This document shows positions 30,585 to 39,543 of a stretch of DNA of 42,194 bases, piece after piece. The translations under genes were made by a program, and so were the position numbers. The DNA is from Corallochytrium limacisporum (lineage: Eukaryota; Opisthokonta). A model generated the notes under the pieces. That model was not told where the DNA came from, made no database searches, and saw only the letters and a list, made by a program, of their open reading frames with translations. The DNA is taken from assembly GCA_002811645.1 (NCBI GenBank), contig PDIP01000066.1, positions 20,623 to 62,816 on the forward strand. The letters run 5' to 3'. Position 1 is the stretch's first letter. Every line of letters starts with the position of its first letter.

Positions 30585-31307
30585 ATGGCCACCGTGATGT
30601 TGGCGCTAAGACGCTGCAGAGTTCGAGCCACGGGAGTGTTCGAATCTCAGCGGAGACCGGCGTCAAACATAACACCAAACAGCCTGCCAGCGGGACTGGA
30701 GGTTATCCGGGGCGCCATCTCGAAAGATCAAGAGAGCACTTTATGGAATGAGCTGTCGAATTATGCCAATCAGTACGGACAAGGATCTCCCAATGATGAA
30801 CCACACCGTAGGCAGATAGCAACCATCTACAAGGACGAGTGGAAAATTCTGACCAACGCACATTCGATTGCAGAAGATCTGGATCGGAAACACAACATTT
30901 TCGCAGACGGGCTAGATTCAGGTCAGATTAACCACTATGGCCCTGGTGGTGGCTGTCCCTACCATGTAGATGCGCCTTCGGTTGGTGGTGTGATTGCGAT
31001 GCTCAGTCTGGGCTCGACTGTAAGGCTCTCCCTGCGGAAATCTCCCAAAGACGACAATACTCCCGTACCGGATACCGATGTGTTCAAGGTCGAAATGCAT
31101 CCTGGGGATATTGCAATTCTGCGTGATGATGTGCGTTGGAACTATGAGCATGGCATCGTTGGAGATGACGCAAATATGGACGAAGATCGCATTAGCCTGG
31201 TCTTCTGGAGCTCGAAAAGAGCAGAGAAAAGAAGCCCACTGGATCGGAGGAGGCCGGCGACCACACGCCTGGTCAGGAAGCCATCGTTCGCAAAGCCAAT
31301 GATCTAG
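30585..31307 (+). CDS. AlkB-family Fe(II)/2-oxoglutarate dioxygenase
   Basis: The 240-aa protein has the AlkB core: QINHYGPGGGCPYHVDAPSV with the metal ligands H127 and D129, then IAMLSLGSTVRLSL, MHPGDIAILRDDVRWNYEHG with the third ligand H189, and DRISLVFW with 2OG-binding R202. The order and SLGS motif resemble the ALKBH6/ALKBH8 side of the family. The second conserved arginine (R-x5-R in AlkB proteins) is replaced by Trp208. The first 28 residues are basic with few acids (MATVMLALRRCRVRATG), so mitochondrial import is possible, as for ALKBH7. The substrate (alkylated nucleic acid, tRNA or protein) cannot be told. The start is in AACATGG context. It converges on PanE with 120 bp between stops. 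Confidence 0.85.
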   Translation: MATVMLALRRCRVRATGVFESQRRPASNITPNSLPAGLEVIRGAISKDQESTLWNELSNYANQYGQGSPNDEPHRRQIATIYKDEWKILTNAHSIAEDLDRKHNIFADGLDSGQINHYGPGGGCPYHVDAPSVGGVIAMLSLGSTVRLSLRKSPKDDNTPVPDTDVFKVEMHPGDIAILRDDVRWNYEHGIVGDDANMDEDRISLVFWSSKRAEKRSPLDRRRPATTRLVRKPSFAKPMI

Positions 31308-31320
31308 TCATGGAATTAGA

Positions 31321-31326
31321 AATAAA
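31321..31326 (+). terminator. Poly(A) signal of the AlkB-like gene
   Basis: AATAAA begins 13 bp after the TAG stop codon, in the 120-bp gap between convergent genes. Confidence 0.6.
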
Positions 31327-31427
31327 GTATTGTAATGCTTTTGGTGAGATGCTAGAATGGAGAGAATAACTAAGAAAGGGGAAGAAAGGTATTGATTAGT
31401 ACTTGAGAAGAATGAAACTAGATAAGA

Positions 31428-32588
31428 TCAATGTCCGGTCTCCGACGGATCCATGGGCCGTGGTCCGGCCATCATAAGATGCAGAAGCGTGGAATTTATC
31501 GGTGTGGGTACACCATGTTTCTGGCCAAGGGCCACAATGGCACCATTGATGTTTTCGACTTCAGTTTCTCTACCCGCGATGGCACTAACCAGCATAGATG
31601 TTTTGTTGTTCCTAGTGCCTTCGCAGACCTGGAGGACTTTTTTGTAGTTGGAATCGATATCGCCGACAGCGATGCCCTCTGCCTTTCCTACGGCAATGCA
31701 CTCTTGGACGATATCCTTGGCGAGCTGTTGAACATGTTCGCTCTCCAGGAATATCTTATTGTGCTTCCCTAACAGGGCAGTCACAGGATTCACGACTGCG
31801 TTAACGACTAGTTTTTGAAAAATAGATTGGTTGATATCGTCGACCATGGTCACATCGGCGGTGTTCTGCTCTTGCATGCCACGGATCAAGCGGACCACGT
31901 GCCCACATTCAGGGTTGGCAGGTGATCCAATGGCGGCGACGGGTATGTTGCTGAGAGTCGCGCGCATTTGACAGGGGCAAAAGATCCGACCGGGGCGAGC
32001 AGCATCCAAGTAACCACCAGCCACCAAGATGCCTGCGTACACATTGGCGGCACCAGGCCATTTCAATTCTTTCAGGGCATCTGCTAGTGCCGGGCCGGCA
32101 CCCCAACCGTTCTGGAGAGCGAGGAGTTCACTCTTCTCAGAGTCTTGCTTCAATAGAGCACTAGCAATTGCAGCTGGGACGCGATTGCGATTTACGTATT
32201 TGCCGAGAACCACAGCCACATCACAGCTGTTCAAATAAGCTTCAGGGATGCTGACTCGGGCCGTCTCGGCCAGTTTACCCACGTCGTCGATGGCCAGACC
32301 GAGATCACGCATGCGTACGAACAGTGATTTGCAGGAGCTCATGTCCCAGCTGCAGGGTTCTTTGCCTTCCTCACCGCGGAGGAGCACTCCACATTGGCCC
32401 GACATCGCATCGATGTGTTCTTTATTGCCGCCAACCAGCAGGATGTCCGAGCAGACATGGGCGCGTACCAGAGACTCTGCCATCAGGGTGCCCATGGGTC
32501 CCATACCGATGATGGCTACCCGTGGTTTAGTAATTGCTGCCGTGGTTGACATTGTTTTCTTCAATAATGTTGCTATCGATCCGTTCAT
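31428..32588 (-). CDS. panE: 2-dehydropantoate (ketopantoate) 2-reductase
   Basis: The 386-aa protein has the ApbA/PanE fold. It shows a Rossmann GMGPMG at 28-33, LQNGWG (158-163), the catalytic Lys259 in FQKLVVNAVVNPVTALLG, and NNKTSMLVSAIAGRETEVEN with Ser331 and Glu343, followed by HGVPTPIN. It reduces ketopantoate to pantoate with NADPH, the step after PanB. Two starts are possible. The ATG at 32588 overlaps the PanB stop as ATGA and adds a leader (residues 1-23) with no acidic residue, like a presequence. The ATG at 32552 has the better AACAATG context and gives a short cytosolic-type N-terminus. I give the outer start; the inner one may be the main one. The 3' end lies 120 bp from the AlkB-like stop. 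Confidence 0.93.
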   Translation of the reverse strand: MNGSIATLLKKTMSTTAAITKPRVAIIGMGPMGTLMAESLVRAHVCSDILLVGGNKEHIDAMSGQCGVLLRGEEGKEPCSWDMSSCKSLFVRMRDLGLAIDDVGKLAETARVSIPEAYLNSCDVAVVLGKYVNRNRVPAAIASALLKQDSEKSELLALQNGWGAGPALADALKELKWPGAANVYAGILVAGGYLDAARPGRIFCPCQMRATLSNIPVAAIGSPANPECGHVVRLIRGMQEQNTADVTMVDDINQSIFQKLVVNAVVNPVTALLGKHNKIFLESEHVQQLAKDIVQECIAVGKAEGIAVGDIDSNYKKVLQVCEGTRNNKTSMLVSAIAGRETEVENINGAIVALGQKHGVPTPINSTLLHLMMAGPRPMDPSETGH

Positions 32589-33814
32589 CCCATAGATTCG
32601 TCTGTGTAGTCCGTGCGAAAGGTCTGCGTGGTAGTGGTCTGGAGCTTGCGGGCACTGGTTGCGTAGCCACGGGAAGAGTTGGAGGCGGGAACCGGGTTTT
32701 CGCTGTATCCAGCCAGAGTGGCAGCCATGTTGGCTGCATCCTCGGGCTTCTTGTCAGCGACTGGTTCCGCAGGGGCAGGGGCAGGGGCAGAGTTCTTGGG
32801 TACATATTCCTCGCCCAATTCCTCAGCTCGAGAGCGCAGGATTTCTTCGCCTCTCTTGCTCATGATTTCGAACTGTTTGTCACTCATGCTAAAGCTGTGG
32901 TCCATAGACGGGAAGGAACGATTGCGCACTTCCTCACCATACTGTGTCAGTGCTTGACGAATGTCCTCTCCGACTGTGGCGTATTGTTTGCAGAAGGATG
33001 GCACGAAACGGTCGAATACGCCCAGCACATCCAGCTGGACCAGGACTTGTCCCGAAGTTTGGTTTCCCGCACCAATACCAATGGTAGGAATGTTGATATG
33101 CTGCGTGATGTACTCAGCAACCCGATCAGGCACGCACTCAATAACAAGTCCCCAGCAGCCAGCGTCTTGGAGAGCCAGGGCGTCGTCGAGCAGCTGCGCT
33201 GCTTTGGCGCCACCGCGACCCTGAACGCGGAACCCACCCAGGGCTGCAGCGTACTGTGGAGTGAGACCAATATGTCCAAGAACCGGAATGCCTGCACTGA
33301 CCAACTTCTCGGCCGTGGGAGCAATGTGGCGACCACCTTCCATCTTTACTCCTTCCATGCGGCCTTCTCGCACCAAGCGAATGGCATTCTTCATTGTTTC
33401 CTTTTCCGAAATCTGGAACGAACCAAAGGGCATATCACCGATCAGGAACGCGTTCTTTGCACCCCGCGATACCGCTTTGCAATGGTGCACCATGTCGTCC
33501 AAGGTCACTTCTGAGGTGGTCTCATAACCCAAAGCCACCATACCCAAAGAGTCACCCACCAGAATGATGTCCATTTCAGCACGATCGGCCCACAGCGCAC
33601 TGGGGTAGTCGTAGGCGGTCATGACGCGAATTGGGGTGTCGTCCTTGTACAACTTCTTTAACGAGTTCACAGTTACTTTCTTGCGCTGACCTGCAGCAGG
33701 GGGCGGTGCATGTGCAGACATGGCGCGAACGAAGCTCACACCAGCAGCGCAGTGCACTGTGTTGGACTTCGCAAAGGTGCGAAGGCCGTTGGCTGCGAGA
33801 CGTGCGAGAGCCAT
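32585..33814 (-). CDS. panB: Ketopantoate hydroxymethyltransferase, mitochondrial, with C-terminal extension
   Basis: The 409-aa protein has a presequence-like N-terminus (1-46, no acidic residue) and a full PanB barrel at about 47-320. Metal ligands are Asp88 (VGDSLGMV), Asp127 (GDMPFGSF) and Glu159 (KMEGG). The catalytic Glu226 lies in VIECVP. Their spacing parallels E. coli PanB (D45, D84, E114, E181). GHIGLTPQ and PTIGIGAG are also present. It makes ketopantoate from ketoisovalerate and methylene-tetrahydrofolate. About 70 residues after the barrel are unusual: a P/A-rich linker, then SSRGYATSARKLQTTTTQT, which looks like an internal mitochondrial presequence. The start is in AATAATGG context. 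The stop overlaps the PanE start. Confidence 0.97.
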   Translation of the reverse strand: MALARLAANGLRTFAKSNTVHCAAGVSFVRAMSAHAPPPAAGQRKKVTVNSLKKLYKDDTPIRVMTAYDYPSALWADRAEMDIILVGDSLGMVALGYETTSEVTLDDMVHHCKAVSRGAKNAFLIGDMPFGSFQISEKETMKNAIRLVREGRMEGVKMEGGRHIAPTAEKLVSAGIPVLGHIGLTPQYAAALGGFRVQGRGGAKAAQLLDDALALQDAGCWGLVIECVPDRVAEYITQHINIPTIGIGAGNQTSGQVLVQLDVLGVFDRFVPSFCKQYATVGEDIRQALTQYGEEVRNRSFPSMDHSFSMSDKQFEIMSKRGEEILRSRAEELGEEYVPKNSAPAPAPAEPVADKKPEDAANMAATLAGYSENPVPASNSSRGYATSARKLQTTTTQTFRTDYTDESMG

Positions 33815-34343
33815 TATTTTTTAAGTTTCCAACGTGAAAGAAAAGATGTTCTGTTTAGAAAGCGTTGTGATTCACCCCTTCTATCTATTCTCTCGTTGAA
33901 CACAAAACCTCCATGACTTCCAGGACCCTACACAGTTTTGCACGTGTGATGTCTAAAATAGCTTGCATGACTCTAAATATAGCAACACCCCAGGACTTTG
34001 AATTCAACACTTCTGCGTAGGCTTCGCATGTCAGACGCAAGTTTCCTGCAAAGCTGTTCGCTTTGGGGCAAGCACACAGTACGCAAGTGAAGAAAAGACC
34101 GAGAGCGCCACCCAACCTTTTGAAGAAACGGTTGTCATCGTCTGCACGGACCCCGGTTGATGCAGTTCCTCCCGTGTCACCTGCGGCGTGTTGAGCTGCG
34201 CACCACCAAAGGACAAAATTGAAGTGACTTCCTGCCCATCCGACGGAAAAATTGCGGGCATTTAGGTATGGACAGAAGTCCATTTTAAAATTAGATTTTG
34301 GGGTCCTGCGCTTTAGCCACTTTTTCGCGAGAAGAACGACACG

Positions 34344-34379
34344 ACACACACACACACACGCACACGCACACACGCACAC
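34344..34379. repeat. AC microsatellite
   Basis: An uninterrupted AC run (34344-34359) continues as interrupted cacgcac units to 34379, about 530 bp upstream of the PanB start. Confidence 0.85.
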
Positions 34380-34507
34380 CTCTCCGTCCGTCTTTCGGGC
34401 TTTACAGCGGACTGCCCTCCACGCAGTACCAAGGAAGCACGGGGAGTCGGGGGAAGCAGAAGGGCAGTCCTCCCTCCGTCACACCTCCACCCCTCCCTCC
34501 GGCGGGG

Positions 34508-34561
34508 CTCTTTGTTCCCTGCGGGCTCTGTGTTCCCTGCGGGCTCTGTGTTCCCTGCGGG
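34508..34561. repeat. 18-bp tandem repeat, three copies
   Basis: Three units of ctctgtgttccctgcggg; the first copy differs by one base (ctctttg). As the unit is divisible by three, all frames stay open across it, which makes small frames here look repetitive without being genes. It lies about 700 bp upstream of PanB. Confidence 0.85.
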
Positions 34562-37500
34562 CGGTCCGGCTGATCCTTTAGGTGGGCGCCAATCAACCGC
34601 TTCTGGCTCTCCTGACCCAGCCGAAGAAGCTAAAGTCTACTTTTCCGTTTATTTCTTTTGTTTCTTTTTTTTTTGTTGGTGGGGCTCTGTTCAACTTTCT
34701 GCGCGCTTCACTCTCCAGTGCTCTGTCTTTCTTGTGGCCCTGCGATGGGTGCAGGGGCTTCGCCAAGCGCAATTGGCCAGGCTCACGCACTGCTGCCGTT
34801 CGCTGTCTGTGCGTGTGGCGGTGTGGCGCTCTCTTGACCCGTGTGCGGCCGGCCATTTTCCCGGTCCACCCCGCCGGGAGCTGTGGCCGGCGTGAATTTG
34901 TGGGCTGCCGACGTGTTCAAGTACTGAATTACTGGGTCTTTTTGCATGATTTTGCTTCCATTTTCTATTTTATCTTTCTCTCCAGGACCGGAAAAGGGAC
35001 CCGCCGGAGGAAGAAGGGGGGGGATCAGGCCATGGTCGGATGGCTCAAAAAGGAAGTGTCTGGTGATTCATCAAAATTCAAATTTATATACTGAATATAC
35101 TGCCAAAGATCCCGGGACGTGTGCGTAAGAGACGTCCGGGGGCTGGCGGGGTGGATGAACGACACGCGGGGGGGGGGCTAGTCGGAAGGTCTTAAATTAG
35201 TGAACCCCACGCGCCTGCCCTGGCGCTCAGTAGGGAGTCAGCTCATATGTCATTAATACAAGTAACAACATCCACTGCCTACTGTCAATATAAAATAAAC
35301 CATTATTTTCACAAATTATACTAGTCATATCAACATATATTGACGACTTAAGCTCCCATGCACCCGAACGGGGCGGCATGATCTGAGGAATCGTTGCAAT
35401 ATTTTCAGACCGCCGACGGCTCACAAGAAACAAGAAAAAAAGAAAAGAAAAGGAAAGTACAAAAAACTGGGGCCGCCCTGCATGTGGCACGCAACTACTT
35501 ACCCAATCACATGCCGCTATGATAGCTCTACCATCTTAAATATAACAAGGCAGGCAAACCACCAAGCAAAAAAGAAATGGGTGAGCCACTTTGACCACCC
35601 CCGTGTCTCCCCTTTTCCCATTACCCCGGTACTTGGAAAAAAATCAGAACGAAGGAACCAAATCGCGTACAACCAAAAAAAAATAGGGGAGGCAGAGGTG
35701 AGATAGACCGGGCGGTGGTGGAAGGCACAACCGTGACACTCCGCTCGGTGCCCCAAACTTTTTCCCCCTCGGGGGGGGGGGAGAGAGACGTCGGATTCTT
35801 GAAAAAAAAAACACATTTCCTGAAAAGTCTTTCTCTTTGGGAAGAGGGGGGGGGAGGGGGTAAAAGTAGTAGGGGTGCGGTTGGGGGAGGGGCCTGTGGT
35901 GGTTCCAGGGCCTCTGTGTGTGCTGGCATTGTCTGGTACTAAAACTTCCGTGTTTTATGCAACCGGTCGGCGTGAATTTGGGGTTGCAATGCGCGTTTGA
36001 CACGCAAGTCTCAAACGGTCTCACGCGGCACAGGTTGACAGGCGAGGCGAAGGTAGGGGGCAATTGAGGAGCGAATTAGTACTGCGGTCGCTTTTCACTT
36101 TTTTTCTTTGGGTCTCCGTCTTTGTCTTTCTGCACTACTGGTGCACCGTGTCCAGAGTTTGCTTTGGCCATTTTCTCATCTTGTTTCTTTGTGTTTTTAT
36201 TTTTGTTTTTATTTTTAGGCACCGTCAGACCACCTTTTTTTTTTCTTCCCGACCGATCGCGCGGCCCGTGATCAGCATGCCCACTGGCCACTGCCACGGC
36301 TGTGGTACGCAACATTCGACTGGTCGCGGTTCAGCATCTATGGTTCCCTGTTCGCTCTTTGGCCGGCTGGTCGGGCCCCGTCGCGTTTGGGTGCTCGGAC
36401 GATGATGGTGCGATGTAGTATCTTAGGATTGTACGTGTGTGCGTCTGGATGTAGGCAGGGAAGAAAGATCTGTTAACGGCTGGTGCCTCGTTCTTTAAAG
36501 GCACGGCGCACCTGCTACAGGACCCACTGTGTCGCGGACCTCTGCGAGTGCTACGGGAAGACCAAGGTGATACCGGGCTCAGATGGTCCAAAGTCAGAGT
36601 GGAAAGCCTGATCCCTCCTGCTGTGTCAGGCCACACCACACCGACTGATCATACTTCAAAGGTCCGGGAGTGTTGAACGCGGGGGCGCGACGAATGCTGC
36701 GAAACAAAGGAAGAAATGGTTTTGGTACGAGCGAACAAACGGGAATTGACAAATCTGTATGCGCAGCCTACCAGGAGCAACAGCCGTACTCCAGACGATC
36801 TTCGTGTCCTGTGTACTGCCCTCATCCGCCATGCTCACACGCAGCCCGCTGACACACCCTTTACGAGTCGTAGCTTCCTCGTCAACATGCTAGCCTGACT
36901 GACTACCTGTCACTTTCACAAGCATTGTTGCAGCTACCTCCTTCAGAGACACACCATACATTGAGACAGACTGTCCAAAACTCTTTGATCACTCTTCCAT
37001 ATATTTACTATCACACACTTTGAAGTCGCTCCCGCAGGATGTATTGCCTTTTAGTCAAAACTACTGGAACTGTGGAACCGATAATCTCCGGGGCCGTCCA
37101 CCACCTTGTGCACTCCCTTCTATTCTTCTCCCAGCAGCCGAACAACAACCCTGCCGACACACACGGCACCCCCTTCCTAAGGAACAAAAACTACGCACAG
37201 TCTCATGACCCAAAGCGAGGCCCGCAGCAGCTGATCAAAGGCCTTGAAATGTAATAGAAAGAATCTTTTGTAATTTCCTTCGCCTGTTCCTCTGTTGAGG
37301 TTCTCTACAATGGTAGTTGTCCATTGACGCGTACAATGTGGCATTGTTCATTTGCTGGCGAAGGGGGGCCGGTTAAGGGGCTGAAGGTGAGTGTGTGTTC
37401 GTTTGCACAATTGGAGAAGGGTTCCAGCTTCCATACGCCTATCGTTAATTTGAATTTGTGCCAGTGGTCAGGGTATCAGTTTGTATCACAGGGGGATTGG

Positions 37501-38791
37501 GGGACGTGGGGGTTGGGTTGCGAGGTGGGTGCCAAAAAATTGGTGCGCACGGGAAGTGTGGCGGCGCAGTCCGCTTGTTCTTTTGGTCCACCTGCATTCC
37601 AATTGATGGCCAGCAACAAAACAGTCCCTGCCGCTATGTGGGCTTCTTACTGCCCAGTACAGATCAATTGGAGATGTGTTAGCGGTCGCCCTTGCTAATG
37701 TCACACTCACAACAGACAAGAGTGTGACCCTGACATGGGTTCATTGATTAGCGCACCTGCCCTCGAAGTGTGCGGAGCTGATCTCCTTCTTGGGGCTTTC
37801 AGCGTCTAGTTTCCAAAATTTGTCAGCTATTCAGTATTTGAGACAGACAGCAATACAGAGGGGCAGCATAACCGGTATCGAAAACAATATGACTGAAGGA
37901 GAGTGCGCCCATGATGATCCCCCGACGTCGTTGCCAGGAGGTTAAAACATTAATCGCTCATGCACATCCAGCGGTATGGAGGATCCTCAACTCTTACAAG
38001 ACTCGGCCCGGTCTCTTCTCAACGTGCTATCCATATGTACATGCCTGTTTGGTTCCGGTGTACGAATTCCAGCTTGGTGAACGATTTCCCTTTTCTATAG
38101 TGCATTGATTCCATTGTTACGAGTACGAATGGTGTTGAAGCGACAGCGCCAATCCAGCTATGTCCATCACAGCCGTGGATGCTCCGCAAAGATATTAATG
38201 TCAGTCTCAATAGTCTGTTCATCAACACGAGTGTGTTCGTCGTATGCGATACTTCAGCTAGCGGGACCCGCATATGCAGCCCGGCTCTTAAAGCCAAAAA
38301 ATTGACTTGATGCGATGGACATGACACGCTCGTGCTTCATAAGTAGTTTTAAATGAGCTCGACAGTTTACCAGCAGGACTGTTTTGCAACATATTGCAAG
38401 CGTAAGTAATTTCATTGACCAAGCCAGCCTCCCCTCCTGTTGTCAGTCGAAAAGGGGCTCCTCCTGCCCTGATATTCCTATCGAATACCCCGCTGTCCGT
38501 TGCGGAAAGGAACAAGCAGGACTAAAGCAGAAAGCAGCGGCCCTTGGTAGGGTACACGTCCACGACATTCGCAACTATTTGTGGTCCTAGTCGGGTTCTC
38601 TGTCCCATCTCAAAAGACCACGTAATACTCAAAGAAAAAAAAAAAAACAGCACGACATGCCCGCCGTCGAAAATTGATAAGTGCAGGTTCCAATTCGTAC
38701 TTCATACCGGGCTGGCTATAATCGACTATCGGCCACATCCACCCGAACTGCACATCGTCCTCACCTAGCACCCTGGCAGATAGTGCTTTTA

Positions 38792-38806
38792 GTGTGTGTG
38801 TGTGTG
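38792..38806. repeat. GT microsatellite
   Basis: A 15-bp run of alternating GT in gene-free DNA. Confidence 0.8.
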
Positions 38807-39359
38807 GCACAGTCATGACTGTATTGATGTTAAGAACGGGGAGAAATGGAAGGGTTGCGGACAATTCTGGCACAAGCCTGTAGGTGAGTCTGGGGAGAGT
38901 TTACCACTTCTGGTCCCTGCTCCCTTGTGATCCTCCCCGGACCCAATCCAAGCCTCCCCCATCACTAGCGAACGGAGGAGGCGTAGGGAACCCTGCTAAA
39001 GGCGCACAACCTTGGAACAAGAAACTGTAGATGACCACGGCAGAGTCAATGACAACTCCTCGGGCGCGCCGTGGGTCTCCCTCAATTGACGAGATATTTT
39101 TAGCTGAATGTGATCAACATGCGAATTGTCACCGGAGGATATGTACTCGTGGATGCACTTTATCAACCGGACAGCGCAACTCGTGCAGGCACCTAATCTA
39201 TATGTTGCTCCTGAAGGAAGCGAAGTTGCCCGGTTAACGGGTCTGTACAGCTGTAGTCGTTGGCAAGCGGCAGCTAGAGAATGAAAAACAAAGTAAGGTA
39301 TGCGCAAGGGAATATTTTGACCTCACCGTGCAAAATTTGAAACCAGTGAAGCAATAAAA

Positions 39360-39399
39360 CTTCTGTGAGTTTCCCTATCTATCCGGACACTCACAGAAG
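39360..39399. repeat. Short hairpin, 11-bp stem
   Basis: The arms cttctgtgagt (39360-39370) and actcacagaag (39389-39399) pair perfectly, and after one mismatch three more pairs follow inside. The loop is about 10 nt. It lies just after an AATAAA at 39353-39358, but no gene is recognised on either side. Confidence 0.6.
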
Positions 39400-39488
39400 G
39401 AATACTCGGTCCATCCGCCGGAGGCTGAGTTGTCTCACCCAAGTACTCAAGTTCATTGTGATCCTTGGCAACGGAAGCAGTTTCGTCC

Positions 39489-39543
39489 TCTGCTTGGGCC
39501 CATTTTCATGTCATTGCCAATGGCAGACAAAGCCGCGCGAGAC
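39489..39543 (+). pseudogene. Possible degraded RNase H fragment of a retroelement
   Basis: One frame gives WAHFHVIAN and, after a 1-nt shift, the next gives MADKAARD. Together they resemble the end of the RNase H domain of non-LTR retrotransposons (WxPxHxGIxGNExADKAA). The match is short, frame-broken and lacks the central glycines, and nothing around it supports an element. Treat it as a weak hint only. Confidence 0.15.

Larger units (their letters stand above)
31428..33814 (-). other. PanB-PanE overlapping gene pair (candidate bicistron)
   Basis: The two enzymes follow each other on one strand in pathway order. The junction reads gaatctatgggatgaacgg, in which the final TGA of PanB overlaps ATG of PanE. 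From the PanB stop to the alternative PanE ATG there are only 32 nt (32553-32584), too little for a poly(A) site plus promoter. A single mRNA with two reading frames is the simplest reading. Alternatives are a promoter inside PanB or a cryptic intron that fuses them. Confidence 0.7.

Noticed and set aside
21175-30589. 14-mer agcgtagaacatgg at both 21175 and 30575
   Set aside because: A shared 14-mer is expected a few times by chance in a window of this size, and only the second copy is at a gene start.
32534-33514. 326-codon frame on the + strand
   Set aside because: It is antisense to PanB, which has all its catalytic residues. It is a codon-bias shadow.
31428-33814. Bacterial contamination or recent transfer as the cause of the PanB-PanE overlap
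   Set aside because: PanB has a mitochondrial-type N-terminus, codon use matches the neighbours, and the pair lies next to the AlkB-like and MMSDH genes. Ancient transfer is not excluded.
34945-34985. Strong splice-acceptor-like pyrimidine tract ending in CAG
   Set aside because: There is no matching donor or downstream coding exon that I can recognise. Kept only as a remark.
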